Origin: CAZKWG01 sp964615375
GTDB lineage: Bacteria > Myxococcota_A > UBA796 > CAZKWG01
NCBI GenBank assembly: GCA_964615375.1
Contig: CAZTOW010000068.1
Location: forward strand, 1 to 44,627
Direction: 5' to 3'
DNA: 44,627 bases
Position 1 is the stretch's first letter, and each line of letters starts with the position of its first letter. Below are positions 8,453 through 15,445 of this stretch, one piece after another. The notes under the pieces were generated by a model that was not told where the DNA came from, searched no databases, and saw only the letters and a program-made list of their open reading frames with translations. A program made the translations under genes and the position numbers.

Positions 8453-8898
8453 CGGGCGTAACAAAGTGCCAGATCTCGAGCGCTGGCCTGGTGGCCCGGA
8501 AGTTTCCGGGTCAGCGCGCCATACGGATCGTCGTGCGCACCGCGCACATCGCCTGCGCTGGAATTGTGCTGGGGGCGGTCACCTTCGGGGTCGCCCCCGG
8601 CCCGTGGCTCGCCGGCGCCGTCATGACCGGCTGCGTGCTCATCGCCGATGAGCTGTACCGCTATGGCCTGCACTGGTTTCGTTTTGTCCAGAGCGCGGTC
8701 ATCCTCACCAAGCTGGCGCTGCTCGGGCTCGCGGCGGGCCTGGTGGATCTCTGGCCTGAGGCGGTCTGGGCCGCGCTGATCCTCGGCGGGCTGATCTCGC
8801 ACGCGCCGGGGGCGCTGAGGCAGCGCGCGCTCTGGGGTGGAGACGGCCCGTGCGCGCTGCCGAAGCAGGCCGCGGACGGGATCGAGGCGTCAGCGTGA
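8449..8898 (+). CDS. Integral membrane protein at the end of the molybdoenzyme operon
   Basis: The 149-residue protein starts at ATG 8449, overlapping the chaperone stop. It has about four hydrophobic segments (residues 22-42, 45-62, 75-95, 100-118) with histidines near helix ends (RTAHIACAG, YGLHWFRF). These could be haem or quinone-site residues, so it could link the periplasmic complex to the quinone pool. That role is inferred from position only; I do not recognise the family. It is the last gene before a stretch of IS debris. Confidence 0.7.
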   Translation: MTGVTKCQISSAGLVARKFPGQRAIRIVVRTAHIACAGIVLGAVTFGVAPGPWLAGAVMTGCVLIADELYRYGLHWFRFVQSAVILTKLALLGLAAGLVDLWPEAVWAALILGGLISHAPGALRQRALWGGDGPCALPKQAADGIEASA

Positions 8899-9035
8899 AG
8901 ACCCGCAGGCGTCATCGTAGATCTCCAGCTTCTCCTTGACCTCGTCGAGCGGGTAGAGGGCGGCGGGGTTGTTCTTCAGCGCCCAGGGGTCCCTCTCCTG
9001 GCGACCTGTTGATCTCCTGTTCCGGCAGTCGCACG

Positions 9036-9092
9036 GTCCTTGGCGACGAATTGCGGGCTGTGGTCGGTGATGACGCGCGAGGTGAGCCCCGG
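9036..9092 (-). pseudogene. Remnant of an IS3-type integrase-core transposase
   Basis: Read on the minus strand, this stretch encodes SRVITDHSPQFVAKD, which matches the region around the second catalytic Asp in DDE integrase-core transposases (typical form xVTDxGxQFxxKDF). The match fades within about 20 codons on either side. The surrounding 8899-9150 has no intact gene. A 75-codon minus-strand frame at 8890-9117, ending ALYPLDEVKEKLEIYDDA, looks protein-like but I cannot identify it; it may be part of the same wreck. Confidence 0.4.
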
Positions 9093-9156
9093 ACGGAGCG
9101 GGGTGGGGCACCCTCACGCTCGCCAGGCCTGCGCGCAGGTCAGGCGCGCGCTAAAA

Positions 9157-9185
9157 TGAACATGTTCATCAAATGGACATGTTCA
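9157..9185. promoter_or_regulatory. Twin palindromic operators before the methyltransferase-TetR pair
   Basis: TGAACATGTTCA at 9157-9168 is a perfect 12-bp palindrome. TGGACATGTTCA at 9174-9185 repeats it with one change. The centres are 17 bases apart, and the pair lies directly upstream of the GGAGG site (9192-9196) and ATG 9202. The arrangement fits cooperative TetR dimers blocking transcription. The TetR gene is second in the same operon, so autoregulation is likely. Confidence 0.65.
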
Positions 9186-9201
9186 TATCTCGGAGGCTCC
9201 C

Positions 9202-10218
9202 ATGCAGCTCGGCACGCTCCTCTCCATGACCACCTCGGGCCAGCTCGCCGCCGCCGCGGGGATCGCCCGCCTCGCCCCTTCGCTTTATCGGCCCTGCTGG
9301 CTGGCGGCGGCCGGGCGGGCGCGGGTGCTCAGCGCGCTCGCCGAGGGACCACAGACCCTGGCGACGCTCGCCGCCCGGTTGGAGGTCGGGCCTGAAGGGC
9401 GGGACGCGCTGCTGTCCTGGCTCAGCGTCGGCGTCTCCCTCGGCGAGCTGGCGCGCTCCGGCGAGACCTGGCGGCTGCGCTCCTCGCTGAGCCGCCGCCT
9501 CGCCCAGCCCGAGCACGACCCGGCGCTGGCGGCGCTGGAGGAGCTGGTCGGGCTGCACACGCGGCTGCTGCTGGAGACGCCCGCCCGGCTGCGCGAGCGG
9601 CGCCCCTTCCAGCTCGCCGACCAGGACTGCGAGGTGATCGCGCGCTCTTCGCGCATCGTCGAGCCGCTGATCCACGAGGCGGTGCGGGCGGCCGTGCCCG
9701 CGCAGGGGGCGACGCGGCTGCTGGAGGTGGGCTGCGGCACGGGCACCCACCTGCGCACCGCCGCGGCGTGCAACGCCGCGCTCACCGCGCTCGGCCTCGA
9801 GCTTCAGCCGGAGGTGGCGGTCTTGGCCCGGGAGAACCTCGCGCGCTGGGGGCTCTCCGACCGGGTGCAGGTGGAGGCGGGCGACGTGCGGGAGCGCCCC
9901 GCCAGCCCGGTGTGGGATCTGGTGACCTTGCACCAGAACATCTACTACTTCCCCGTCTCCGAGCGCCCGGCGCTGCTGGCCCACGTGCGCGGCTTCCTGC
10001 GCCCCGGTGGGCGGCTGCTGCTGACCACGGGCTGCCGCGGCGGCTCCGTCGTGATGGGGGTGCTGGATCTGTGGGGGGCGGCGACGGAGGGGGCAGGGCG
10101 GCTGCCCGACCCGGACGAGCTGGTCGCGCAGCTCGGCGAGGCCGGCTACAAGGGCGCCGCGAGCGCGCGCCTGGTCCCCGGCGAGGCGCTCTTCGCGTTC
10201 ACCGCCACCAACCCCTGA
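9202..10218 (+). CDS. SAM-dependent methyltransferase with N-terminal winged-helix-like region
   Basis: This is a 338-residue protein. Residues 20-90 look like the winged-helix dimerisation domain of O-methyltransferases, and the catalytic Rossmann domain shows motif I, LLEVGCGTGTHL, near residues 173-184. LRPGGRLLLTTG is the usual strand-4 post-motif. It should methylate a small molecule using S-adenosylmethionine; the substrate is unknown. It is co-transcribed with a TetR regulator that starts 9 bases downstream and sits behind twin palindromic operators, so it is probably induced by the regulator's ligand. Confidence 0.85.
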   Translation: MQLGTLLSMTTSGQLAAAAGIARLAPSLYRPCWLAAAGRARVLSALAEGPQTLATLAARLEVGPEGRDALLSWLSVGVSLGELARSGETWRLRSSLSRRLAQPEHDPALAALEELVGLHTRLLLETPARLRERRPFQLADQDCEVIARSSRIVEPLIHEAVRAAVPAQGATRLLEVGCGTGTHLRTAAACNAALTALGLELQPEVAVLARENLARWGLSDRVQVEAGDVRERPASPVWDLVTLHQNIYYFPVSERPALLAHVRGFLRPGGRLLLTTGCRGGSVVMGVLDLWGAATEGAGRLPDPDELVAQLGEAGYKGAASARLVPGEALFAFTATNP

Positions 10219-10227
10219 GGAGCCCGC

Positions 10228-10848
10228 GTGACCGGGACCCGCCGCGCCGTATCTCGCGAGCAGACCCGCGCCCACATCCTCGCCGCCGCCTGCCGCCTCT
10301 TCGAGCGGGACGGCTACGAGGCCGCTACGCTGCGGGCCGTCGCGCGCGAGGCCGCGGTGGGCCTGGGCACGGTCTGCCTGCACTTCTCCACCAAGGAGGC
10401 GCTGCTGGTCGCCGCATTCCAGGACGAGCTGGAGGCGGCGCTGGCCTCGGCGCTCGGCGCCTTGCCGGCGGGTGGGCTGGTCGAGCGCTTTCTGCATCTT
10501 GCGTGCGCTCTCTACACCTTCTACGCGGCCCGCCCCGCGCTGTCGCGGGAGCTGGTGCGCGCCGCCTTGTTCCTGGACGATCCGGCGCTCACCGGCCAGG
10601 TGGCGGAATTCCTCGCCCTGCTGGCGGCGCTGGCCGACGAGGCCGTGCAGCGTGGCGAGCTGCGCGCCGACGTGGACACGGGCGAGGTGGCCTGGGCGCT
10701 GTGGTCCGACTACCTCGCGGTGCTGATCGCCGGCGTGCGCGAGCCGAGCCCCGATCCGGAGGCGATGGGCGTGATCCTGGCGCGGCTGGTCGCGCTGCGG
10801 GTCGGTGGGATCGGGGCGGAGAAGCCGTTGAGTCTGCGCGCCGTGTGA
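10228..10848 (+). CDS. TetR/AcrR family transcriptional regulator
   Basis: The 206-residue protein has a classical N-terminal HTH (residues about 10-58: TRAHILAAACRLFERDGYEA, then TLRAVAREAAVGLGTVCLHF and STKEALL) followed by a helical ligand-binding domain. It starts at GTG 10228 behind GGAG. It is the second gene of the methyltransferase operon and probably binds the two palindromes at 9157-9185 upstream, repressing both genes until a ligand appears. Confidence 0.9.
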   Translation: MTGTRRAVSREQTRAHILAAACRLFERDGYEAATLRAVAREAAVGLGTVCLHFSTKEALLVAAFQDELEAALASALGALPAGGLVERFLHLACALYTFYAARPALSRELVRAALFLDDPALTGQVAEFLALLAALADEAVQRGELRADVDTGEVAWALWSDYLAVLIAGVREPSPDPEAMGVILARLVALRVGGIGAEKPLSLRAV

Positions 10849-10851
10849 CGT

Positions 10852-10874
10852 GGTCGGCGGGCCGCCTGCCGACC
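10852..10874 (+). terminator. Strong hairpin after the TetR gene
   Basis: The 23 bases from GGTCGGCGGGC to GCCTGCCGACC form an 11-bp stem with one G-T pair and a single-base turn, starting three bases after the TetR stop. No T-run follows, so it may need Rho or act only as a 3'-end stabiliser. Confidence 0.5.
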
Positions 10875-10929
10875 TGGGTCCGCTCCGGTCGGTGGCGCTC
10901 GCGGCTCAAATGTGGTATCGAAAATGCGT

Positions 10930-11906
10930 GGCTCTTCCGGATCGCCGTAGGGTGAAAGGGTAGGGCCTATCGACATGATCGGCACGTTGAGTTGCTTTCC
11001 GTGCGCCTCCACCCGTGCCATCGGCCTGTGGTTGTCGCGCCGGCCAGGTGAGCGCGGCGCCTGGCGATATCGCCATCCTCATGGGGTGTTTGAGCCATAC
11101 ACACAGGCCGTTCTCACTCCAGATGCCCAATTCGGGGCGTGCGAAGGCACCGCCCAGCGCGAGCGTCGTGGTGTCTCGAACGCTGGCCTCGGCGCCCAGC
11201 GCCGCGCACCTCAGGTCCCGGTCAGGTTGAAGCGCCTCTGGTGCAGGAACAGGATCCTCAGGCCGAAGAACTCCAGGTCGCGATCGCCATAGGCCGTACG
11301 TTTGAGGATCTTGATCTTGTTGTTCAGCCCCTCCAGGAGCCCCGTGCTGATGCGGTGATCGTACCAGCTCAGGATGAAGTCGCGGGCGGCCTCGATGGTC
11401 ACCGCGATGCGCGTCAGGGCACGGATCCCCAGGGTGCGAGCGCCGCTTATCCACTCTCGCAGGAAGATCTCCGCCTTCTCCTTACTCTCCTGTCGCCAGA
11501 AGGTCCGCAGATCCTCCTTGAGCAGCCAGACCTTGTGGAGCGTCTCGTTCGCGGCGAGCAGGGCCTCCAGGCGCGTCTTCTTGTCGGGCCAGGCCGAGAG
11601 CGTCTCCTCGCCATAGAGCAGGAGATACTTGCCACCTTTGAGTACACGCTTGCCCTCGCCCTCCAGCCGGCTCTGCTCGGAGCGCCGAACCTCGTCGATC
11701 AACCTGTTCATCGAGGCGATGATGTGGAAGCGGTCGTAGACGACGGCCACGCCTTTGGGCGCGTACATCTCGATGCCCTTGCGATAGCCAGTCCCCATGT
11801 CCACGGCGATGGCCTCCAAGACCGCCCCATCCGTCGTCAGGCGTTCGAAGAGCGGTTTCAGCGACGTGTGGTCGTGCCCTGCGGCGGTGTAGATCGCCTC
11901 GCCGCT
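10930..11906 (-). mobile_element. Truncated ISL3-family insertion sequence
   Basis: The left boundary GGCTCTTCCGGATCGCCGTAGGG at 10930 has the form of an ISL3-family terminal repeat (GGCTCTT start). The element runs through the transposase 3' part and stops abruptly at about 11906 inside the transposase, where the sequence switches to a cytochrome gene copy. The second end and the transposase N-terminus are missing, so the element cannot move by itself. Lines 10930-11210 hold only the IS tail, with no gene I can support. Confidence 0.75.
11211..11906 (-). pseudogene. ISL3-family transposase, N-terminus deleted
   Basis: Starting from SGEAIYTAAGHDHTSL, the frame shows the DDE core of ISL3 transposases: VDMGTGYRKGI, VAVVYDRFHI, and the C-terminal STGLLEGLNNKIKILKR and YGDRDLEFFGLRIL. 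Full-length members have a zinc-finger/HTH part and the first catalytic Asp region upstream; these are absent. The 5' end of the frame (11907-11924) is already cytochrome-derived antisense sequence, so any ATG there is an accident of the junction. The protein is presumed inactive. Confidence 0.85.
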
Positions 11907-12352
11907 TCGGTGCCGGGCTGGCACTCGGCATCTTCCACGCCAACGGGCACGGTGGCCGCGACGGACACGCCGCGCACGGCGAGGCCCCGCCGCCGCTCAC
12001 CGACAGCCCGATCCGCGACGAGATGGTAGCACTCCAGGCGGCCTATGACGTGCTGAACCGCGCGGTGGTGCTGGGAGATCCAGCCGGCGTGAGCGCGGCC
12101 TTTCACGAGGTCCACGCCCGCAAACAGGTCACGGCTGCCGCCATCGCCGCTGGCACGGCGCGGCCGCCTCAGAACGCTGACCGGATCACCGACTTCGTGG
12201 CGCAGGACGAGGCGTTTCATGCCATGATCGAGCGTGTGGTGGTGGCGGCGGACCAGGGCGATCTCCCCGCGATGCGCGCCGGAGCAGACGCGATGCGCGG
12301 GGGCTGCATCGACTGCCACGAGACGTTCCGGGGGGCGGGCGCGTCGCGCTGA
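11906..12352 (+). pseudogene. 5'-truncated second copy of the class II cytochrome gene
   Basis: From codon TTC at 11906 the frame reads FGAGLALGIFHAN and continues to CIDCHETFRGAGASR, collinear with 772-1218 without indels. The first 25 codons (start and most of the anchor) are missing, replaced by the truncated IS. An internal ATG at 12023 could start a 109-residue product with the CXXCH motif but no export signal, so it should not mature as a cytochrome. Bases 11930-12223 are identical to 796-1089, whereas the ends differ. Confidence 0.85.
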
Positions 12353-12451
12353 AGACGGCGTTGGCCTCGACAAGGGTGCTGGATCCGAAAGAGCCGAGCT
12401 TCGTGGCGGCGCTAAGGGGGCCCTCCCTGGGCCCGGAACCCTCCCCCAGAC

Positions 12452-12766
12452 TCACCCACCCTCGTGCCCACACGCCGCGTCCTCCTCCGCATGCCGCAGG
12501 GTCTCCTCGACGATCTGGCCGACGTGCTCGTCGTGGTTGCGGTAGACCACGCGCCGCCCGTCGCGCTCCCCCACCACCAGCCGCGCGGCGCGCAGGTGGC
12601 TCAGGTGGTGGGAGAGCACGCTCTGCTCGACGCCGAGCGCCTCGGTCAGCTCGCCCACGCTGGCGGGACCGTCTCGGTGCAGGCGCGCCAGCACGCCGAG
12701 GCGGGCGGGGTGGGCCATGCAGGCGAGCAGCTCGACGGCGCGCTCCAGGGTCAGCGGCGAGATCAC
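12452..12766 (-). CDS. ArsR/SmtB-family metal-responsive repressor
   Basis: The 104-residue protein is a winged helix: LACMAHPARLGVLARLH, then SVGELTEALGVEQSVLSHHLSHLRAARLV (recognition helix) and GRRVVYRNHDEHV (wing). The alpha-3 CVC metal site of ArsR/CadC is absent. A C-terminal HAEEDAACGHEGG with His, Glu and Cys could form an alternative metal site. It overlaps the upstream membrane methyltransferase gene by four bases, and both probably read from the operator at 13391-13414. Confidence 0.9.
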   Translation of the reverse strand: MISPLTLERAVELLACMAHPARLGVLARLHRDGPASVGELTEALGVEQSVLSHHLSHLRAARLVVGERDGRRVVYRNHDEHVGQIVEETLRHAEEDAACGHEGG

Positions 12767-13365
12767 GCGCCCTCCGACCAGCGGCCGAGACCGGGCAGGA
12801 ATCGGCCGGTGCGCGCGGCCCAGGTCGCAAAGGCGGCCTCGTGCAGGCGCGCCAGGTGGCCCTCCTCCAGCCTGGCTTGTAGCGCCAGCAGCGAGCCGAG
12901 CCAGAGCGCGCCCATGATCGTCCAGGGCGAAGGCGTCAACAGGACGAGCGCGAGCAGCAGGGCATAGAGCCCCGTGTAGATGGGGTGGCGGATCACGGCG
13001 AACAGGCCGGTGGTGACCAGCCCCGTGCGCTCCTCGGGCACGCCGATGCGCCAGGAGGCGCCCATGCCGGACTGCGCCGCGATGACCAGCAGCAGGCCCA
13101 GGCCCCCGATCCCGGCGCCTGCCGCGCCCACCGCCGCTGGCGCGGCCCAGATCCCGAGGCGCTGCGGCGCGACCAGCCCCGCGGCGATCGACCAGACCAG
13201 GAACAGGCCCACGGCTGATAGCAGCCCGGTGACCATCACGCGGTGAACCGGATCGCGTGGTCGGGCGAGACCCCAGACGCCGTGCTGGCGTCGCAGGCGC
13301 ACCATGGGCAGGAGCAGGGCCAGGAGGCCGAAGGCGAGCACGAAGAGGAGCGGGAGCCAGCGCAT
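12763..13365 (-). CDS. Isoprenylcysteine carboxyl methyltransferase (ICMT)-like membrane protein
   Basis: This 200-residue protein has about five membrane segments and the ICMT/PEMT-family signature GLFAVIRHPIYTGLY, followed by LEEGHLARLHEAAFATWAARTGRFLPGL. I chose ATG 13365 because GAGGTG lies five bases upstream; an upstream GTG at 13389 would run into the operator. The family methylates lipids or prenylated or small thiols in the membrane. Related proteins often sit beside metal-resistance genes, but the substrate here is unknown. Confidence 0.8.
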   Translation of the reverse strand: MRWLPLLFVLAFGLLALLLPMVRLRRQHGVWGLARPRDPVHRVMVTGLLSAVGLFLVWSIAAGLVAPQRLGIWAAPAAVGAAGAGIGGLGLLLVIAAQSGMGASWRIGVPEERTGLVTTGLFAVIRHPIYTGLYALLLALVLLTPSPWTIMGALWLGSLLALQARLEEGHLARLHEAAFATWAARTGRFLPGLGRWSEGA

Positions 13366-13390
13366 GAGGTCACCTCGGATGTTAATCACA

Positions 13391-13414
13391 ACATATGTTA
13401 TTCATAACATGTGT
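13391..13414. promoter_or_regulatory. ArsR/SmtB-type operator
   Basis: ACATATGTTAT, a TC spacer, then ATAACATGTGT form an 11-2-11 imperfect inverted repeat with 10 of 11 bases matching. This is the layout of SmtB/ArsR operators (12-2-12, AT-rich, ATAACATATG-like halves). It lies between the methyltransferase-ArsR operon and the MerT-like gene on the other strand, so one site could control both directions. Confidence 0.7.
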
Positions 13415-13486
13415 CAAGCACCTCGCGCGCGAATGTCACGCCGGGCACGCCATCCGCCCAGAGGGGACACAAGGAGTCCAGATCGC

Positions 13487-13783
13487 ATGACACCCGCCCC
13501 CCAACGCGCCTCCCTGCCCCTCATCGGCGGCCTGCTGGCCTGCGCCGCCTGCTGCACGCTCCCCTTCCTCGTGCCCGTCCTGCTCGGGGTCGGGGTCGGC
13601 TCCGGGCTCCTGACGTGGCTCGCCACGCGGAGCGAGCTGCTCGGCCTGACCGTGCTGGCGCTGGGCGGGGCCGTCGCGCTCTGGCGCTGGCGGGCCAACC
13701 GACGGAGCGCCCCGGCCGGCGCGGCGTGCAGGGTGGACGGGGGCTGCGGCTGCGCCCCCACGCCGTCGTCGAGCCCCCGTTGA
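13487..13783 (+). CDS. MerT/MerF-like small membrane metal-transport protein
   Basis: The 98-residue protein has two or three membrane segments. The first contains a Cys triplet pattern, LLACAACCTLPFL, close to the vicinal Cys pair in helix 1 of MerT/MerF mercury transporters. A Cys-rich tail (CRVDGGCGC) could bind metal in the cytoplasm. It starts at ATG 13487 behind AAGGAG. It is divergent from the ArsR operon across the operator at 13391-13414. Metal binding is inferred from the cysteines; the metal is unknown. Confidence 0.65.
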   Translation: MTPAPQRASLPLIGGLLACAACCTLPFLVPVLLGVGVGSGLLTWLATRSELLGLTVLALGGAVALWRWRANRRSAPAGAACRVDGGCGCAPTPSSSPR

Positions 13784-13865
13784 TTCTTCGCGTACCCTGT
13801 CACGCAGGCGCGGGCTTCGGCCCATCCCACCCGCAGGCGTCACTCAGCCCTGCCAGGAGCACCCC

Positions 13866-13982
13866 ATGAAGAAGCGCGTCCTCTCGTTCACGCTCATCGC
13901 CCTCGCCGTGCCCTCCATCGCGTTCGCCGCGCAGGGGGTCGCGTCCCTCTGCGGGGCCTGCGGCTGCCCCATCTGCCCATAA
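13866..13982 (+). CDS. 38-residue exported Cys-rich peptide
   Basis: The reading frame from ATG 13866 encodes a clear signal peptide (MKKRVLSFTLIALAVPSIAFA, cleavage after AFA at about residue 21), leaving a mature peptide of about 17 residues ending CGACGCPICP, with four cysteines. An AGGAG site lies eight bases upstream, and the stop is six bases before the sigma-factor gene, so it is co-transcribed. It could be a periplasmic metal or redox trap or a signal for the sigma/anti-sigma pair. I do not know a described family. Confidence 0.65.
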   Translation: MKKRVLSFTLIALAVPSIAFAAQGVASLCGACGCPICP

Positions 13983-13988
13983 GATCGG

Positions 13989-14495
13989 GTGAGGTCCGAC
14001 GAGCGAGCCGCGCTCCGGGAGCTGCTGGCCCGGGGCGCCGACGGAGATCGCGCGGCGCTGGATCAGGCGTTCGCGCGCCTCCGTCCGCTCGTGCTGGACC
14101 TCTGCCAGCGCCTCCTGCCAGGCGAAGCGGCCCAGGACGCCGCGCAGGATGCCCTGTTGAAGCTCTTCTATCACCTGGGCGACTACGACGAGACGCGCGA
14201 TCCGGTCCCCTGGGCCCTGGCCTTCGCCAGCAACGCCTGTCGCACGGCGCGCAAGCGGCGGCTCCGGCGACGTGAGCAGCCCGACCCGCCCGAGCGCCAG
14301 GCGGAGGGCGATCCCGAGACCGCGACCCTGGAGGCCGAGCTGCGCGCCGCCGTGCTGGCCACGATCGGCGGGCTCTCGCCCCTGGACGCCGAGACCCTGG
14401 CGCTGTCCATGGGAGAGCGCCCGAACAACCCCACCTTTCGCAAACGTCTGGAGCGGGCCATGGTCCGCTTCCGGGCGCTCTGGAGCACGCGATGA
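13989..14495 (+). CDS. ECF-type RNA polymerase sigma factor-like protein
   Basis: The 168-residue protein starts at GTG 13989. Residues 30-90 look like sigma region 2 (DLCQRLLPGEAAQDAAQDALLKLF and then RDPVPWALAFASNACRTARKRR). A short region 4-like end follows, with LSPLDAETLALSMGERPNNPTFRKRLERA in place of the usual HTH text, so it is a divergent member. It overlaps the next gene, a membrane protein, by four bases. The pairing suggests sigma factor plus membrane anti-sigma or sensor, placed among metal genes. Confidence 0.7.
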   Translation: MRSDERAALRELLARGADGDRAALDQAFARLRPLVLDLCQRLLPGEAAQDAAQDALLKLFYHLGDYDETRDPVPWALAFASNACRTARKRRLRRREQPDPPERQAEGDPETATLEAELRAAVLATIGGLSPLDAETLALSMGERPNNPTFRKRLERAMVRFRALWSTR

Positions 14496-15007
14496 CGCTC
14501 CCACCCACGCTTCGGCGCGCCTACGAACGCGGTCGGCTGGCGCGTGCGGCGGGTGAGGCCCTGCCCGTCGCGCTGCTGCCGTTGGCGGGGCTCTGCCTGA
14601 GCGAGCCCCGGCCCGGACCCGCGATCCTCGCCTGCGGCCTGCCGGTCTGCTTCGCCATCGCCCGCTGGCGGGGCCAGTCCTGGGCGCGCGGCGCGCTGAT
14701 CGGGGTGATCGCCGGCGCGCCGGCCCTGCTGGGGCCGCTGTGCGTCAGCGCCCTGGGGCTCCCCTGCGCCGAGGGGGACTGCGCGCGCTGGGGCACCATC
14801 CTCTGCGTCTCGGTCGGCGCGCTCGCCGGGACGGCGGTCGGGTGCTGCGCCAACGAGCCGCGGGCGCTCGGGACCGCCCTGGGTTTCGCGCTCGTCTGCG
14901 CCGCGCTGGGATGTCTGCCCCTCGGCGGGGGCGTGGTGCTCGGCGCGCTCGGCGCGCTGCTGCTGGGGCTTCTGGGGGCGCAGATCGCGCGGCGGGTGAT
15001 GGTGTAG
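14492..15007 (+). CDS. Membrane protein coupled to the ECF sigma gene
   Basis: The 171-residue protein has a short basic cytoplasmic N-terminus (RRAYERGRLARA) and five or six hydrophobic segments, with cysteines in extracytoplasmic or membrane positions (GLPCAEGDCARW, VGCCANEP). It starts inside the stop of the sigma gene. That position is typical for an anti-sigma factor; the cysteines could sense metal or thiol stress. No zinc-anti-sigma HxxxCxxC motif is visible, so the role is inferred from context. Confidence 0.6.
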   Translation: MTLPPTLRRAYERGRLARAAGEALPVALLPLAGLCLSEPRPGPAILACGLPVCFAIARWRGQSWARGALIGVIAGAPALLGPLCVSALGLPCAEGDCARWGTILCVSVGALAGTAVGCCANEPRALGTALGFALVCAALGCLPLGGGVVLGALGALLLGLLGAQIARRVMV

Positions 15008-15070
15008 ATCGACCAACCCCTCGTGGCCCGATAGCCCCCCGATGTTCACCCTGTCCGAGGCGAGTCCCCG

Positions 15071-15406
15071 ATGCTGATCGTGGCGAAGACCGTGGCCCTG
15101 TTCGCGTTCACGGCCTGCGCCGAGATCCTGGGGTGCTACCTGCCGTACCTCTGGCTGCGCGAGGGTCGGTCGCCCTGGCTGGTCGTGCCTGGGGCTGCCA
15201 GCCTGGCCCTGTTTGCCTGGCTGCTGACCCTGCACCCCACCGGAGCCAGCCGCACCTACGCGGCCTACGGCGGCGTCTACGTCACCATGGCCCTGCTCTG
15301 GCTCTGGCTCATCGAGGGACATCGGCCCGATCGCTGGGATCTGGTCGGCGCCTCGGTGTGCCTGCTCGGCATGGGGATCATCGCGTTCGCGCCGCGCGGT
15401 GGGTGA
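15071..15406 (+). CDS. ynfA: YnfA (UPF0060) family small membrane protein
   Basis: The 111-residue, four-helix protein has the family features AEILGCYLPYLWLREG, AAYGGVYVTMALLWLW and DRWDLVGASVCLLGMGII, and the usual family length. YnfA proteins resemble small multidrug resistance (SMR) transporters; some work reports efflux activity, but the physiological role is unsettled. It stands alone between the sigma operon and the convergent efflux operon. Confidence 0.9.
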   Translation: MLIVAKTVALFAFTACAEILGCYLPYLWLREGRSPWLVVPGAASLALFAWLLTLHPTGASRTYAAYGGVYVTMALLWLWLIEGHRPDRWDLVGASVCLLGMGIIAFAPRGG

Positions 15407-15445
15407 ACGGCGCGAGGTCGGGGGACCGCAGCGCGAGGAGCAGGC

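Noticed and set aside
12023..12352. Intact 109-residue cytochrome gene
   Set aside because: It is the tail of a 5'-truncated copy without export signal, so it is annotated as a pseudogene.
13304..13486. Upstream extension of the MerT-like gene
   Set aside because: It crosses the ArsR operator and the divergent gene's start; ATG 13487 has an AAGGAG site.
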